Below, piece by piece: positions 1-8,900 of a stretch of 17,939 nucleotides of DNA. Source of the DNA: Oscillospiraceae bacterium (GTDB lineage: Bacteria; Bacillota; Clostridia; WRCU01); NCBI GenBank assembly GCA_009783805.1, contig WRCU01000004.1, positions 1 to 17,939 of the forward strand, in the 5' to 3' direction. The position numbers were made by a program, and so were the translations under genes. The notes under the pieces are model-generated. The model made no database searches and had not been told where the DNA came from. It worked only from the letters and a program-made list of their open reading frames with translations. Each line of letters opens with the position of its first letter. Within the stretch, counting starts at the first letter, position 1.

Positions 1-885
1 GCTAGGCGGGCGATCGGCTACGGGGGTGAGCTTATCGGCAAGGCAGGCAAAGCCACGCTCCTGGACCTGCTGCTGAGCGGCGGCTGGTTCGCCTCGAGGG
101 AGGAGGCCCTCCCGTGGATCATGGCGGGGAAGGTGCTGGTGGGCGGGGAGAAGGCTCTGGGCGGCGGCCAAAGGTTCCCGGTCGATTCGGCGGTAAGGGT
201 CAGGGGCTACTATAAACGGAGCTACGCGGGCAAGGGCGGCATTAAGCTGAAGACCGCCTTGCTCGGGCTCGGCGTGGACGTCGCGGACAAGGCCTGCCTG
301 GACTGCGGCTCCAGCGTCGGCGGGTTCGTGGACTGCCTCCTATCGGAAGGGGCCTCCACCGTATACGCCGTGGACGCCGGGAAAGGCGAGCTGGCGGCCA
401 AGCTCCGGCATGACGGCAGGGTCGTCTGCCTCGAGGGCACCAACATCGCAGCCGAATCCCTGCGCTTCCTGGATCCCAAGCCCGAGGTGATCACCTTGGA
501 CCTCACCTACCTATCCCTGCGGAAGGCGGTGCCCATCTGCTGGGGTATCGCGGCCGAAGGCGCGACCGTGGTCGCGCTGGTGAAGCCCATCTACGAAATG
601 GGGGCGGCGGACGCGGCGCGCAAGGGGTCCATGGAAGACAAGGGCGTCCTGGTGGGCGTGATGGAAGGGTTGCTCAGGTTCTTCGCCGACGGGGGGATTG
701 AGGTGACCGGCGTGACGAACAGCCCGGTCAGGGGAGGCGGTGGGGCGCCCGAGCTCTTCATGGCATTGAGGCTCGCGCGGCGGGGGCCCCTGCCCGTCGA
801 CGCCGCGATGCGTGCGATGGCGCTCGGCTCGGTCGGGCGCGCCTTGGCGCTGGGGCGGTTCGACAAGGACGGCCTGAGCGGCTGA
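1..885 (+). CDS. tlyA: TlyA-family rRNA 2'-O-methyltransferase (5' partial)
   Basis: Probable SAM-dependent ribose methyltransferase of the TlyA (16S/23S rRNA cytidine-2'-O) and hemolysin-A family. Seen: an S4 RNA-binding domain encoded at about 52-200 (a Leu-rich LLDLLLSGGW start and SREEA) followed by an FtsJ/RrmJ-like Rossmann domain with DCGSSVGGF at about 301 as the SAM-binding loop. The K-D-K-E residues expected of this fold are present: Lys at 244, Asp in TLDLTYLS at 499, Lys in VKPIYE at 583 and Glu in APELF at 751. The first in-frame ATG (121) lies inside the S4 domain and would delete half of it. The frame is open to base 1 with no ATG/GTG/TTG, so the true start is probably outside the window. 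Family members commonly sit beside dxs, xseAB or recN; none is visible here. Function in translation or virulence is inferred from the family. Confidence 0.9.
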   Translation, partial: ARRAIGYGGELIGKAGKATLLDLLLSGGWFASREEALPWIMAGKVLVGGEKALGGGQRFPVDSAVRVRGYYKRSYAGKGGIKLKTALLGLGVDVADKACLDCGSSVGGFVDCLLSEGASTVYAVDAGKGELAAKLRHDGRVVCLEGTNIAAESLRFLDPKPEVITLDLTYLSLRKAVPICWGIAAEGATVVALVKPIYEMGAADAARKGSMEDKGVLVGVMEGLLRFFADGGIEVTGVTNSPVRGGGGAPELFMALRLARRGPLPVDAAMRAMALGSVGRALALGRFDKDGLSG

Positions 886-934
886 CGCGCGCTTAGGGAC
901 CTGGCGCCTCCTCGCGCGGGCCGGGCGGTTGGGA

Positions 935-940
935 TATAAT
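935..940 (+). promoter_or_regulatory. Candidate -10 box upstream of UroD-family gene 1
   Basis: A perfect TATAAT lies in an otherwise GC-rich gap, 50 bases before the preferred start at 990. Transcription would begin near 947, giving a leader of about 43 bases. No good -35 hexamer is visible at 16-18 bases spacing, so this is a candidate only. Confidence 0.45.
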
Positions 941-989
941 ACGGAAAATGCGGGCGTTGGCCGGAAATCACGGAAGGTGGGTGCGGGAT

Positions 990-2075
990 ATGCCGTTAAC
1001 CGGGAGGGAGCGCACGGCGCGGATCCTTAGGAGGCAGCCGGTCGACAGGATCGGAGTATACGAGCATTTTTGGTCGGACACGCAAAGGAAGTGGGAGGCT
1101 GACGGCTTCCTGGCCAAAGGCGAGTCCATGGACGATCATTTCGGCTTTGACATGAGCGGCTGCTGGTGCCTCAACTTCGTGGCTGACTTGGATAAAAAGA
1201 ATGAGGTCGTCGAGGAGACCGAGGAGACGGTGCTCATCAGGGACGGGAACGGGGCCTTGCTCAGGAGGCACAAGCTGCACGACTCCACGCCCGAGCACGT
1301 GGACTTCATGGTCAAGGAGAGGGCGCAGTGGGAAGGGCTGATCAAGCCGCACATCAAGGCGGACAGGCGCAGGATCGGCTTCGCGCAGTACCGTGAGGCC
1401 AAGCGCCGCGCGGCCGAGATGGGCAGGTTCTTCTTCTGGAGCGGCGTGAACGTGTTTGAGCTGCTGCATCCCGTATGCGGCCATGAGGGCATGCTGGTCG
1501 GGATGTCGCTAGACCCTGACTGGATAAAGGACATGGTCGCCACGTACGCCGAGGCCATCGTCTCCATGCAGGAGACGCTGTTCGACGAAGAGGGTGAGCC
1601 GGACGGCGTCTGGTACTATGAGGACCTGGGATTCAAGGACCATCCGTTCGTGTCGCCGGCGATGTACAGGGAGATATTGATGCCGGCCCATAAAAAAACC
1701 ATAGGCTTCGCCAAGGGGAGGGGGCTGCCCGTCGTCATGCACTCGTGCGGGATGGTCGACAGGCTCGTGCCGGGGATGATAGAGTCCGGGATCGACTGCC
1801 TGCAGGTCATAGAGGTCAAGGCCGGCATGGACCTGCTTAGCCTATATAGGCGCTACGGCGAAGTCATCTCCTTCATGGGCGGCATCGACGTCCGCGCCAT
1901 ATACACGAACGACAGGGACATCATCGACAGGGAGCTGTTCGCGAAGATCCCCACGGTCATGGGCGGGAACGGCTATGTTCTGCATAGCGACCATTCGATC
2001 CCGGCGACCGTGGATTATGAGACCTTCAGGTACTACCTACGGAAAGGCATGGAGATAGGGACGTACGGCGGGTGA
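990..2075 (+). CDS. Uroporphyrinogen decarboxylase-superfamily protein (methyltransferase-like), copy 1
   Basis: A 361-residue TIM-barrel protein of the UroD superfamily, cytoplasmic, possibly methyl-transferring. Seen: N-terminal GRERTARILRRQPVDRIGV, the pattern typical of this superfamily; YEDLGFKDHPFVSPAMYRE in the middle; HSCG at residues 251-254; a GGIDVRAI strand; and HSDHSIP near the C terminus. HxCG is the site where the MtaA/MtbA coenzyme M methyltransferases place zinc ligands, so a methyltransferase role is more likely than decarboxylation. The RQAGR motif of true HemE is absent. The start at 990 is preferred over ATG 948 because GGAAGGTGG at 972-980 lies about 9 bases upstream and the conserved region begins at once. 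A TATAAT box precedes it. It lies between tlyA and dxr with no corrinoid-protein gene beside it, so substrate is unknown. Confidence 0.85.
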   Translation: MPLTGRERTARILRRQPVDRIGVYEHFWSDTQRKWEADGFLAKGESMDDHFGFDMSGCWCLNFVADLDKKNEVVEETEETVLIRDGNGALLRRHKLHDSTPEHVDFMVKERAQWEGLIKPHIKADRRRIGFAQYREAKRRAAEMGRFFFWSGVNVFELLHPVCGHEGMLVGMSLDPDWIKDMVATYAEAIVSMQETLFDEEGEPDGVWYYEDLGFKDHPFVSPAMYREILMPAHKKTIGFAKGRGLPVVMHSCGMVDRLVPGMIESGIDCLQVIEVKAGMDLLSLYRRYGEVISFMGGIDVRAIYTNDRDIIDRELFAKIPTVMGGNGYVLHSDHSIPATVDYETFRYYLRKGMEIGTYGG

Positions 2076-2081
2076 CAGCCG

Positions 2082-2115
2082 CGGCCGCGCATCAGTCGGA
2101 AGATGGGCGCGGCCG
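2082..2115. repeat. Perfect 9-bp inverted repeat between UroD gene 1 and dxr
   Basis: CGGCCGCGC at 2082-2090 is perfectly complementary to GCGCGGCCG at 2107-2115, with a 16-base loop. There is no T-run after it, so it is not a standard terminator. It would enclose the far-upstream ATG at 2103 and argues against that start for dxr. It could be an attenuator, an RNA-stability element or chance in GC-rich sequence. Confidence 0.4.
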
Positions 2116-2186
2116 GCATGCGCCCGTCGGCTTCGGGCTTCGCCATTGGAAGCAAATGGGGGATGATTGGGGACTCGTATAAGGGC

Positions 2187-3338
2187 ATGGTAGATAACGT
2201 CGCTGTCTTCGGATCGACCGGATCCATCGGGGTGCAGGCCTTGGAGGTCGCATCTTCGATGGGCCTGAGGGTGGAGGTCCTGACCTGCGGGTCGAACGTC
2301 GGGTTATTGTCGGACCAAATAAGGACGCATAGGCCTTCCGTCGTCTCCGTCGGGGACGCCGCCGGGGCCGCGCTCATAAAGGCGCGGCATCCCGGGGTCT
2401 GCGTCCTGCACGGGATGGAGGGGCTCATCGAGGCCGCCGACGTGGGCGTCGATAGGGCGGTCATGGGCATAGTGGGGATGGGCGCCATGCATCCCACGGT
2501 CGCCGCCCTGACGCGCGGCACGGACGTGGCGATAGCCAGCAAAGAGATCATGGTGGCGGCGGGGGGGTTCCTGACGGACCTGGCATCCCGGCACGGCTCA
2601 GCCCTGATACCCGTGGACAGCGAGCATTCGGCGATCGCGCGGTGCATAGGGCCCGATGTGGGTTCCGTCAGGACCATATACCTGACCGCCTCGGGGGGGC
2701 CGTTCAGGGGGCTGAAGGCGGAGGACCTTAAAAAGGTCACCATCGCGCAGGCGCTGAGCCATCCCGTATGGAAGATGGGGCGGAAGATCACGGTCGACTG
2801 CGCGACGATGATGAACAAAGGCATGGAGATCATAGAGGCCACCGTCCTGTTTGGGGTCGGGCCGGAGGCGGTGAAGGTCGTGGTCCACCCTCAGGGGCTG
2901 ATCCACGGGATGGTGGGCTTCGCCGACGGCACGCTCATGGCCCTGGCGTCTTGCCCATCCATGAAGATCCCCATCCATTCGGCGCTCACGTACCCTGAGA
3001 GGGCCCCGATCGGGATGGATCACCTCGACCCGCTTAGGCTGGCGGGGATAGGGATCGAAGAGCCTGACCGCGAAACCTTCAGGTGCCTTGGCCTGGCCGA
3101 GAGGGCCGCGGCTGAGGGCGGGTTCGCGCCGGCCGTGCTCAATGCGGCGAACGAGGAGGCTGTCCGGCTGTTCCTGGCCGGTGGGCTGCCCTTCCATAGG
3201 ATACCCGACGTGGTCGAGGCGGCTTTGGAACTGTTCACGCCCGACTGGGCCGATGCGGGCGATGGGCTCGGGCGCCTGCTGGCGGTCGGCGAGGCCGCGG
3301 GGCGGGCGGCCGTGGGCGCCGCCGCAGGGATGCGTTGA
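2187..3338 (+). CDS. dxr: 1-deoxy-D-xylulose 5-phosphate reductoisomerase
   Basis: Catalyses the second step of the MEP isoprenoid pathway: NADPH-dependent rearrangement and reduction of DXP to MEP, in the cytoplasm. Seen, counting from 2187: the NADPH loop GSTGSIG at about residue 9, metal ligands D144 and E146 (VDSEH), SGGPF, the flexible loop HPVWKMGRK, MMNKG with N210/K211, ligand E214, and LNAANEEAV. Length would be 383 residues, normal for the family. The start is uncertain: 2163 and 2103 are also in frame but add residues not expected in the family; 2187 places Met four residues before the first beta strand. Oddities: the Ser before ATMMNKG is Cys (C205), LANKE reads IASKE (residues 116-120), and HPQSVIHSM reads HPQGLIHGM. 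It heads the dxr-rseP-ispG-polC group. Confidence 0.93.
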   Translation: MVDNVAVFGSTGSIGVQALEVASSMGLRVEVLTCGSNVGLLSDQIRTHRPSVVSVGDAAGAALIKARHPGVCVLHGMEGLIEAADVGVDRAVMGIVGMGAMHPTVAALTRGTDVAIASKEIMVAAGGFLTDLASRHGSALIPVDSEHSAIARCIGPDVGSVRTIYLTASGGPFRGLKAEDLKKVTIAQALSHPVWKMGRKITVDCATMMNKGMEIIEATVLFGVGPEAVKVVVHPQGLIHGMVGFADGTLMALASCPSMKIPIHSALTYPERAPIGMDHLDPLRLAGIGIEEPDRETFRCLGLAERAAAEGGFAPAVLNAANEEAVRLFLAGGLPFHRIPDVVEAALELFTPDWADAGDGLGRLLAVGEAAGRAAVGAAAGMR

Positions 3339-3451
3339 ACCTAAGGATGCGCCTTCCTAGGATGGGCCTTTCGGGGATGCGCCGGGCCTTACAGGCGTCG
3401 AGGCGGGCCTCCGGGCTTGAGGCCGCGAAGGCGGCGGGGGGCTTACCTAAC

Positions 3452-3456
3452 GAGGA
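3452..3456 (+). promoter_or_regulatory. Ribosome binding site deciding the rseP start
   Basis: GAGGA ends 6 bases before GTG 3463, ideal spacing. It abuts the in-frame TTG at 3457 (spacer 0) and is 18 bases from ATG 3475, so GTG 3463 is preferred. Confidence 0.6.
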
Positions 3457-3462
3457 TTGGTG

Positions 3463-4773
3463 GTGCTTGCGGGCATGAACATAGTCATAGCGCTGGCGGC
3501 GCTGAGCGTGCTGATAATCGTGCATGAGCTGGGCCACTTCACCGCGGCCAAGCTGACCGGGATCAGGGTGACCGAGTTCTCGATCTTCATGGGCCCTAAG
3601 CTGGTGAAGAGGAAGGTGGGGGAGACGACCTACTCCTTGGGCGTCCTGCCCATAGGCGGCTACATCACCATGGAGGGCGAGAACGAGGACTCCGGCGACG
3701 CGAGGGCCTATTGCAACAGGCCGAAGTGGGCCAGGGCCGCGGTGCTGGCCGCCGGGCCCGTATGCAACATCCTGGTGGCGCTCCTTTTCGTGGTCATCAT
3801 ATTCGCGGCCAGGGGCTACCCCACCACGCGGGTCTCGCGCGTCGATGCGGGGTCGCCGGCGGAGGCGGCCGGCATCGCGGGCGGCGACGTCATCAAGTCG
3901 TTCGCGGGCAGGTCCGTATACAGCCCCATGGACCTGGACCTCTTCCTCTACGCGCAGTCCGAGAAGGCCGTCACGGTCGGGTTGAGGCGCGACGGCGCGC
4001 ATGTGGCGGCAGATGTGGAGCTGGCGGACATAGACCCGTCGGTGGACTACGTCATCGGGTTCGACACGCGGGTGGGCGGGGACGGGCTGAAGACGACGCT
4101 GGTCGAGCGGGTGGTCGGCGGCTACGGCGCAGAGGCCGCCGGGCTCCTGGTCGGGGACGAGGTGGTGGCCGTGAATGGGGAGGGAGTCTCCAGCCTGGCC
4201 GAGATCAAGGAAAGGATAAACGAGGGCCGCGAAGGGCCGATAATGATCACCGTCGTCAGGGACGGCGAGACCCTGGACCTTCCGCCGGCCATGGCCTCAA
4301 GGGTCGAGTACCCTGGGGTGAGGAACTACCTGGGGGTGCGCTTCCAATGGGATGAAGGGTCGTTCCCCGGACTTCTACCCAGCTCCGCGTCGTACCTGTA
4401 CTCCATGGGGAGGAGCACCGTCTATTCGCTCCTCTGGCTGGTCACGGGCAAGGTGAGCCTCGGTGAGATGATGGGGCCGGTGGGCATCATCGGGACCATA
4501 GGGGAGACCGTCTCGGAGTCGGCCACGGCCGGCACGGCCGCGTTGAATCTCATGGCGGTCTGCGCCCTCATCAGCGTGAACCTGGGGTTCTTCAACCTCA
4601 TCCCATTCCCGGCGCTGGACGGGAGCAAGCTTTCATTCCTGCTGGTTGAGCTCATCAGGGGCAGGCCCATCTCGAAGAAATGGGAGTACAGGATAAATAT
4701 ATGCGGATTCATATGCCTGTTCGCATTAATGGTGTTCGCCACGTCCAACGACATAATGAGGTTCTTCGGGTGA
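3463..4773 (+). CDS. rseP: RseP-type site-2 intramembrane zinc metalloprotease
   Basis: A membrane-embedded M50 protease that cuts membrane-spanning substrates such as anti-sigma factors. Seen: a first membrane helix carrying HELGH at residues 21-25 (zinc ligands and catalytic Glu), the GGYITMEGE loop, a second helix (AAGPVCNILVALLFVVIIF), two PDZ-like regions (about residues 125-190 and 205-275), and C-terminal helices with NLIPFPALDG, whose Asp (residue 386) is the third zinc ligand. At 436 residues it is close to the two-PDZ RseP form; many Gram-positive homologues have a single PDZ. The GTG start is chosen from the GAGGA site. The stop overlaps the ispG start as GTGA, implying coupled translation. 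The natural substrate is not shown by the context. Confidence 0.92.
   Translation: MLAGMNIVIALAALSVLIIVHELGHFTAAKLTGIRVTEFSIFMGPKLVKRKVGETTYSLGVLPIGGYITMEGENEDSGDARAYCNRPKWARAAVLAAGPVCNILVALLFVVIIFAARGYPTTRVSRVDAGSPAEAAGIAGGDVIKSFAGRSVYSPMDLDLFLYAQSEKAVTVGLRRDGAHVAADVELADIDPSVDYVIGFDTRVGGDGLKTTLVERVVGGYGAEAAGLLVGDEVVAVNGEGVSSLAEIKERINEGREGPIMITVVRDGETLDLPPAMASRVEYPGVRNYLGVRFQWDEGSFPGLLPSSASYLYSMGRSTVYSLLWLVTGKVSLGEMMGPVGIIGTIGETVSESATAGTAALNLMAVCALISVNLGFFNLIPFPALDGSKLSFLLVELIRGRPISKKWEYRINICGFICLFALMVFATSNDIMRFFG
4758..4761 (+). promoter_or_regulatory. Ribosome binding site deciding the ispG start
   Basis: GAGG inside the end of rseP lies 8 bases before GTG 4770. That GTG overlaps the rseP stop as GTGA (4770-4773), supporting translational coupling over the later ATG 4821, which has only a weak upstream purine stretch. 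Confidence 0.55.
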
Positions 4774-5900
4774 CGCCCGCGTGCGGGGGCGGGGTGGCCG
4801 CCGCCCCGACGGCCAGGGCCATGACGAGGCCCGTATGGGTCGGGGGTGTCCAGATAGGCGGCGGGGCCCCCATCACGGTGCAGTCGATGGCGAGGACCGA
4901 CACCTGCGACGAGGCGGCGACCGGCGAGCAGATCGAGAGGCTGAGGGAGGCCGGATGCGACATCGTGCGCGTGGCCGTCAACTCCATGCGCGCGGCCGCC
5001 GCCTTGGGCAGGATAAAAGCCAGGGCGGCCATCCCCATCGTAGCCGACGTGCACTTCGACCATAGGCTGGCCTTGGCCGCCTTGGAAGGCGGTGCCGACA
5101 AGCTGCGGGTGAACCCGGGCAACATAGGCGGTGAGAATGAAGTAAGGGAAGTGTTCGCGAAGGCCGCCGCCATGGGGGTGCCCGTGAGGGTGGGCGTGAA
5201 CGCGGGCTCGATGCCAGGCGGGCCGACGAAAGGCAGGCCCAGCCCGGAAGGCATGGTGGGGGCCGCCGAAACGATGCTGGAGACGGTGAGGGCCACGGGC
5301 TTCGAGGACATCGTGGTGGCGATCAAGTCATCCGACGTAGGCGACACCATCGAGGCGAACGCCATCGCGTCCGGGAGGGTCCCTTACCCACTGCATATAG
5401 GTCTGACCGAGTCCGGATACGGCCTTCCCGGGACGGTGAAGAGCGCGGTCTGCATAGGGTCCGTCCTGGCGCGCGGCATCGGCGACACCATCAGGGTCTC
5501 GCTCACGGGCGACCCCGTGGAGGAGGTGAGGGCGGGCATAGAGATACTCAAGTCGCTCGGGCTCTACCGGAAAGGCCACGCGGAGATCGTCTCGTGCCCG
5601 ACCTGCGGGCGGTGCGCTCATGACCTGCGTTCCTTGGCCGAGTCCGTGGATGGGGCGCTCGCCCGAATCGCGATGGGGGGGGCGGCCATAAAGGTGGCGG
5701 TGATGGGCTGCGAGGTGAACGGCCCCGGTGAGGCGGGCGACGCGGACGTGGCCCTGGTCTTTGGGACCGGGTTCATCGACCTTTATGAGGGGGGGGCGAA
5801 AGTTAAGAGGCTGCCTTTCCGAGGGGCGGATGACATGGGCCCGGCGGTGGAGGCTTGCGCGGAGGGCGCGGCTCGGGCCGCCAAGGCGAAAGGGCGTTAG
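4770..5900 (+). CDS. ispG: 4-hydroxy-3-methylbut-2-en-1-yl diphosphate synthase (flavodoxin type)
   Basis: Penultimate MEP-pathway enzyme, converting MEcPP to HMBPP with a [4Fe-4S] cluster in the cytoplasm. Seen: the N-terminal barrel motifs VGGVQIGGGAPITVQSMA, IVRVAV, IVADVHFDH, KLRVNPGNIG and VRVGVNAGS; then the C-terminal cluster domain with SCPTCGR (C276, C279) and GCEVNGPGE (C314, E321), the known ligand set. An extra Cys, C282, sits three residues after C279. The length of 376 residues matches the short bacterial form without the plant/chlamydial insertion. GTG 4770 is preferred because of the GTGA overlap with rseP and the GAGG site; ATG 4821 would also keep the whole catalytic core. 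The 20-base gap to polC suggests one transcript. Together with dxr it covers two MEP steps. Confidence 0.95.
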   Translation: MTPACGGGVAAAPTARAMTRPVWVGGVQIGGGAPITVQSMARTDTCDEAATGEQIERLREAGCDIVRVAVNSMRAAAALGRIKARAAIPIVADVHFDHRLALAALEGGADKLRVNPGNIGGENEVREVFAKAAAMGVPVRVGVNAGSMPGGPTKGRPSPEGMVGAAETMLETVRATGFEDIVVAIKSSDVGDTIEANAIASGRVPYPLHIGLTESGYGLPGTVKSAVCIGSVLARGIGDTIRVSLTGDPVEEVRAGIEILKSLGLYRKGHAEIVSCPTCGRCAHDLRSLAESVDGALARIAMGGAAIKVAVMGCEVNGPGEAGDADVALVFGTGFIDLYEGGAKVKRLPFRGADDMGPAVEACAEGAARAAKAKGR

Positions 5901-5920
5901 GCGGCGTTGGGGGCCTTTAT

Positions 5921-8900
5921 ATGACGGAAGGCGACAAGGCGGGCGACAGGCCCGGACCTAAGGACCGAGGCGGCGGCAGGGAGCTGGCCGCCTTGTTCGG
6001 CGGGCATTTCGCTGGCGACGAAGGATCCTCCCTAGGCAAGGCGAGGCTGACGGCGGTCGGCTACCGCGCGGAGACGGGTGAGACCGTGCTTAAGTGCGAA
6101 TCGGAGGCCCTGGTGGGCTACGATGAGGTCACGGACTTCGCCTCGTTCGCCGCGTCGGCTATGGGCTTGGATAAGGAGCGCCTTTCGGTATGGGTGCGGT
6201 ACGCCCTGGATTCATATGAGACGTTTTTCGCGGATTACAGGCAGGAAATCGTCAAGGCGATAGAGGCTGAGGACGTTATCCTGAGCCGCCAATTAAGCGA
6301 GGGCGAATGGTCGTACGGCGATGGCGCGCTGCGGATCGGGCTGCGGGCCGGCATAGCCGGGGTCCTGAAGGAAAAGGGCGGTGAAAGGGCGGTCGGGCGG
6401 ATCGTCGGCAGGATGGTCCCGTTCGACGTCAGGATAGCCTTCGATGTGATCGCGGACCGGGGGGAGGCAGCCCCGCTGGGAGATGGGCCCGATCCGGACG
6501 CGCCTGCGGGCGACGGCAAAAATCCGCTCCCGATGCCGGGGACGCCTAACCCGCTTCCGGCGCCGGGGGCTCCGAGGCCGAAACATGTCCCGGCCGGGGG
6601 CGACGCAAGAGCGGAGGCGGCCGCCGCGCCGAAGTCGGGGAAGCGCTTAGGCCAGGGGAAGCGCCCCGATCAAGGCGGGCGGCCGAAGCGAAGGGGCGGG
6701 AAGGCCGTAAAAGGCGGCGACGAGGTCGTCATGGGGTCCTTGATCAAGGAAAAGGCCTGCCCCATGACCGAAGTGGGCCCGGACTCCAGGCAGGTGACGG
6801 TCGAGGGCGACCTGTTCGGCTTGAGCCAGAGGAGGGCTTCGTCCGGCAGCGTGATACTCACCTTCTACATGACCGACTACGAAGGGTCGGTGACGGTGAA
6901 GGCCATCGTGGACGGGGATGACGCCGACTACTACGGCGAGCGCGTCAGGGACGGGGCCCGCATGAGGGTCTCGGGCGAGGTCCAGGTGGACCGGTTCATG
7001 GACAATGAGCCCGTCATACGCGCCTCCTCCATCAACGAGCTCAACCCGGTCGTATTGAGGGACGACGCGCCGGTCAAGCGCGTGGAGCTGCACGCGCATA
7101 CCCAGATGAGCGCCATGGACGGCGTGACCCCCATAGAAGGGTTGATCAAGCGCGCCGCCGACTACGGCCACAGGGCCGTCGCCATCACCGACCACGGGGT
7201 CTTGCAAGGGTTCCCGGAAGCCTATAAGGCCTCGCTCAAGCATGGGGTAAAACTGCTGTACGGTCTGGAATGCTACATGGTCGAGGCGGTCGCCGCCCCG
7301 TACATCGGGAAGGCCATGCCTTTCGGATGCGACGCGGTCATACTGGACCTGGAGACGACGGGCCTGTCCAAGGCGGCGGACAGGATTGTGGAGATCGGCG
7401 CCGTCAGGGTTTCGGGGGGCGCGGTCGTCTCCTCCTTCCATACGTACGTGGATCCCGGGTTCGCCATGCCGGCGGAGGCTTCGGGCCTGACGGGCATCGG
7501 CGACGGCGACCTGGCCGGCGCCCCGGCGGAGGGGCCGGCCTTGAGGGACCTCCTGGGGTTCGTCGGCGGCTCGCTGCTCGTCGCTCACAACGCGCCCTTC
7601 GATTTGGGCTTCCTGGAGGCGGCCGCGTCGAGGGCGGGGCTAAGCCTAGGCTTGGACGTTTTCGACACGCTGGGCGCCGCTAGGGCTCTGCTCCCGGAAC
7701 TGCCCAAGCATAGCCTGAAGGCCTTGGCGGCCCATTTCGGGATCAGCCTGGAGGCCCACCATACGGCGGAAGGTGACGCCCGCGCCACGGCCGAGCTTTA
7801 TGGGCGCCTAATAAAGGAGGCCGTCAGGCTGGGCTGCACGGAGCATGGGGACGTCAACGGGCTGCATGACAGGCTGCCGTCTAAGAGGATGGGGGGCTCG
7901 CATCACGCGACGCTCATAGCCAGGACCCAAAAAGGCATAAAGGCGCTCTATAGGCTGGTCTCCCTATCCCATCTCAAATACTTCAACAAGAAGCCGCGCA
8001 TCCCCAAGAATCATATCAAGGACTGCCGCGACGACCTGGTAATCGGAAGCGCGTGCGAGTCGGGCGAGGTCTTCTCCGCGGCGCTCGCGGGCAAGGCGGG
8101 CGCGGAGCTGGAGGGGATAGCCTCCTTCTACGACTATTTGGAAATACAGCCGAACGGCAATAATAGATTCTTGATAGACGGCGGCAGGCTGAAGGATGCG
8201 GAGGCCCTGAACGAGCTGAACCGCGGGATCCTCGCCTTGGGAAAAAAATTGGGCAAGCCGGTGGCGGCGGCCTGCGACGTCCATTTTTTAGGCCCCAGGG
8301 ACGAGGTCTTCAGGAGGATCATGATGAAAAGCATGGGGTTCGCCGACGCCGAGGACCAGGCGCCCCTATACTTCCGCACGACCAGCGAGATGCTCGCGGA
8401 GTTCGCGTACCTGGGTGGGGAGGACGCCTACGAGGTGGTGGTGGAGGGCACCAACAAGGTGGCCGACATGGTGGATGACGGCATCGTCCCGATCCCGAAG
8501 GGCATATTCGCGCCTAGGATCGAAGGCGCCGAGGAGACGGTGAGGGAGGTGGCCTACGCAAGGGCCCATGAGCTGTACGGCCCCACGCTGCCGCCGCCGG
8601 TGGCCGACAGGCTGGGAAGGGAGATCGATGCGATTACCCGGAACGGATTCGCGGTCATGTACTACGTGGCCTACCGCCTGGTCAGGAAGTCGAACGAGGA
8701 CGGGTACATAGTCGGATCCAGGGGCTCCGTCGGCTCCTCGCTGGTGGCGTCCATGTGCTCCATAACGGAGAACAACCCGCTGCCCCCGCACTACCTGTGC
8801 CCGTCATGCAGGCGCTTTGAGCTGACCCCGCCCTCGGCGGCGGCCACGGGCTGCGACCTGCCGGAGGCCGTATGCCCCGATTGCGGCTCGGCCATGCGCG

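Noticed and set aside
990..2075. HemE (true uroporphyrinogen decarboxylase)
   Set aside because: The RQAGR substrate-binding motif of HemE is missing and HxCG is present, pointing to the methyltransferase-like branch. The same applies to 11469-12578.
2033..2842. 269-codon minus-strand frame opposite dxr
   Set aside because: The opposite strand encodes a clear Dxr; this frame has no domain signal.
3347..3478. 43-codon open frame between dxr and rseP, overlapping the rseP start
   Set aside because: AAGG directly abuts its ATG, which is bad spacing. No recognisable motif is present, and short frames are expected by chance in GC-rich DNA.
6647..7588. 313-codon minus-strand frame inside polC
   Set aside because: It is antisense to conserved PolC domains, carries no recognisable domain, and is typical of GC-rich shadow frames.
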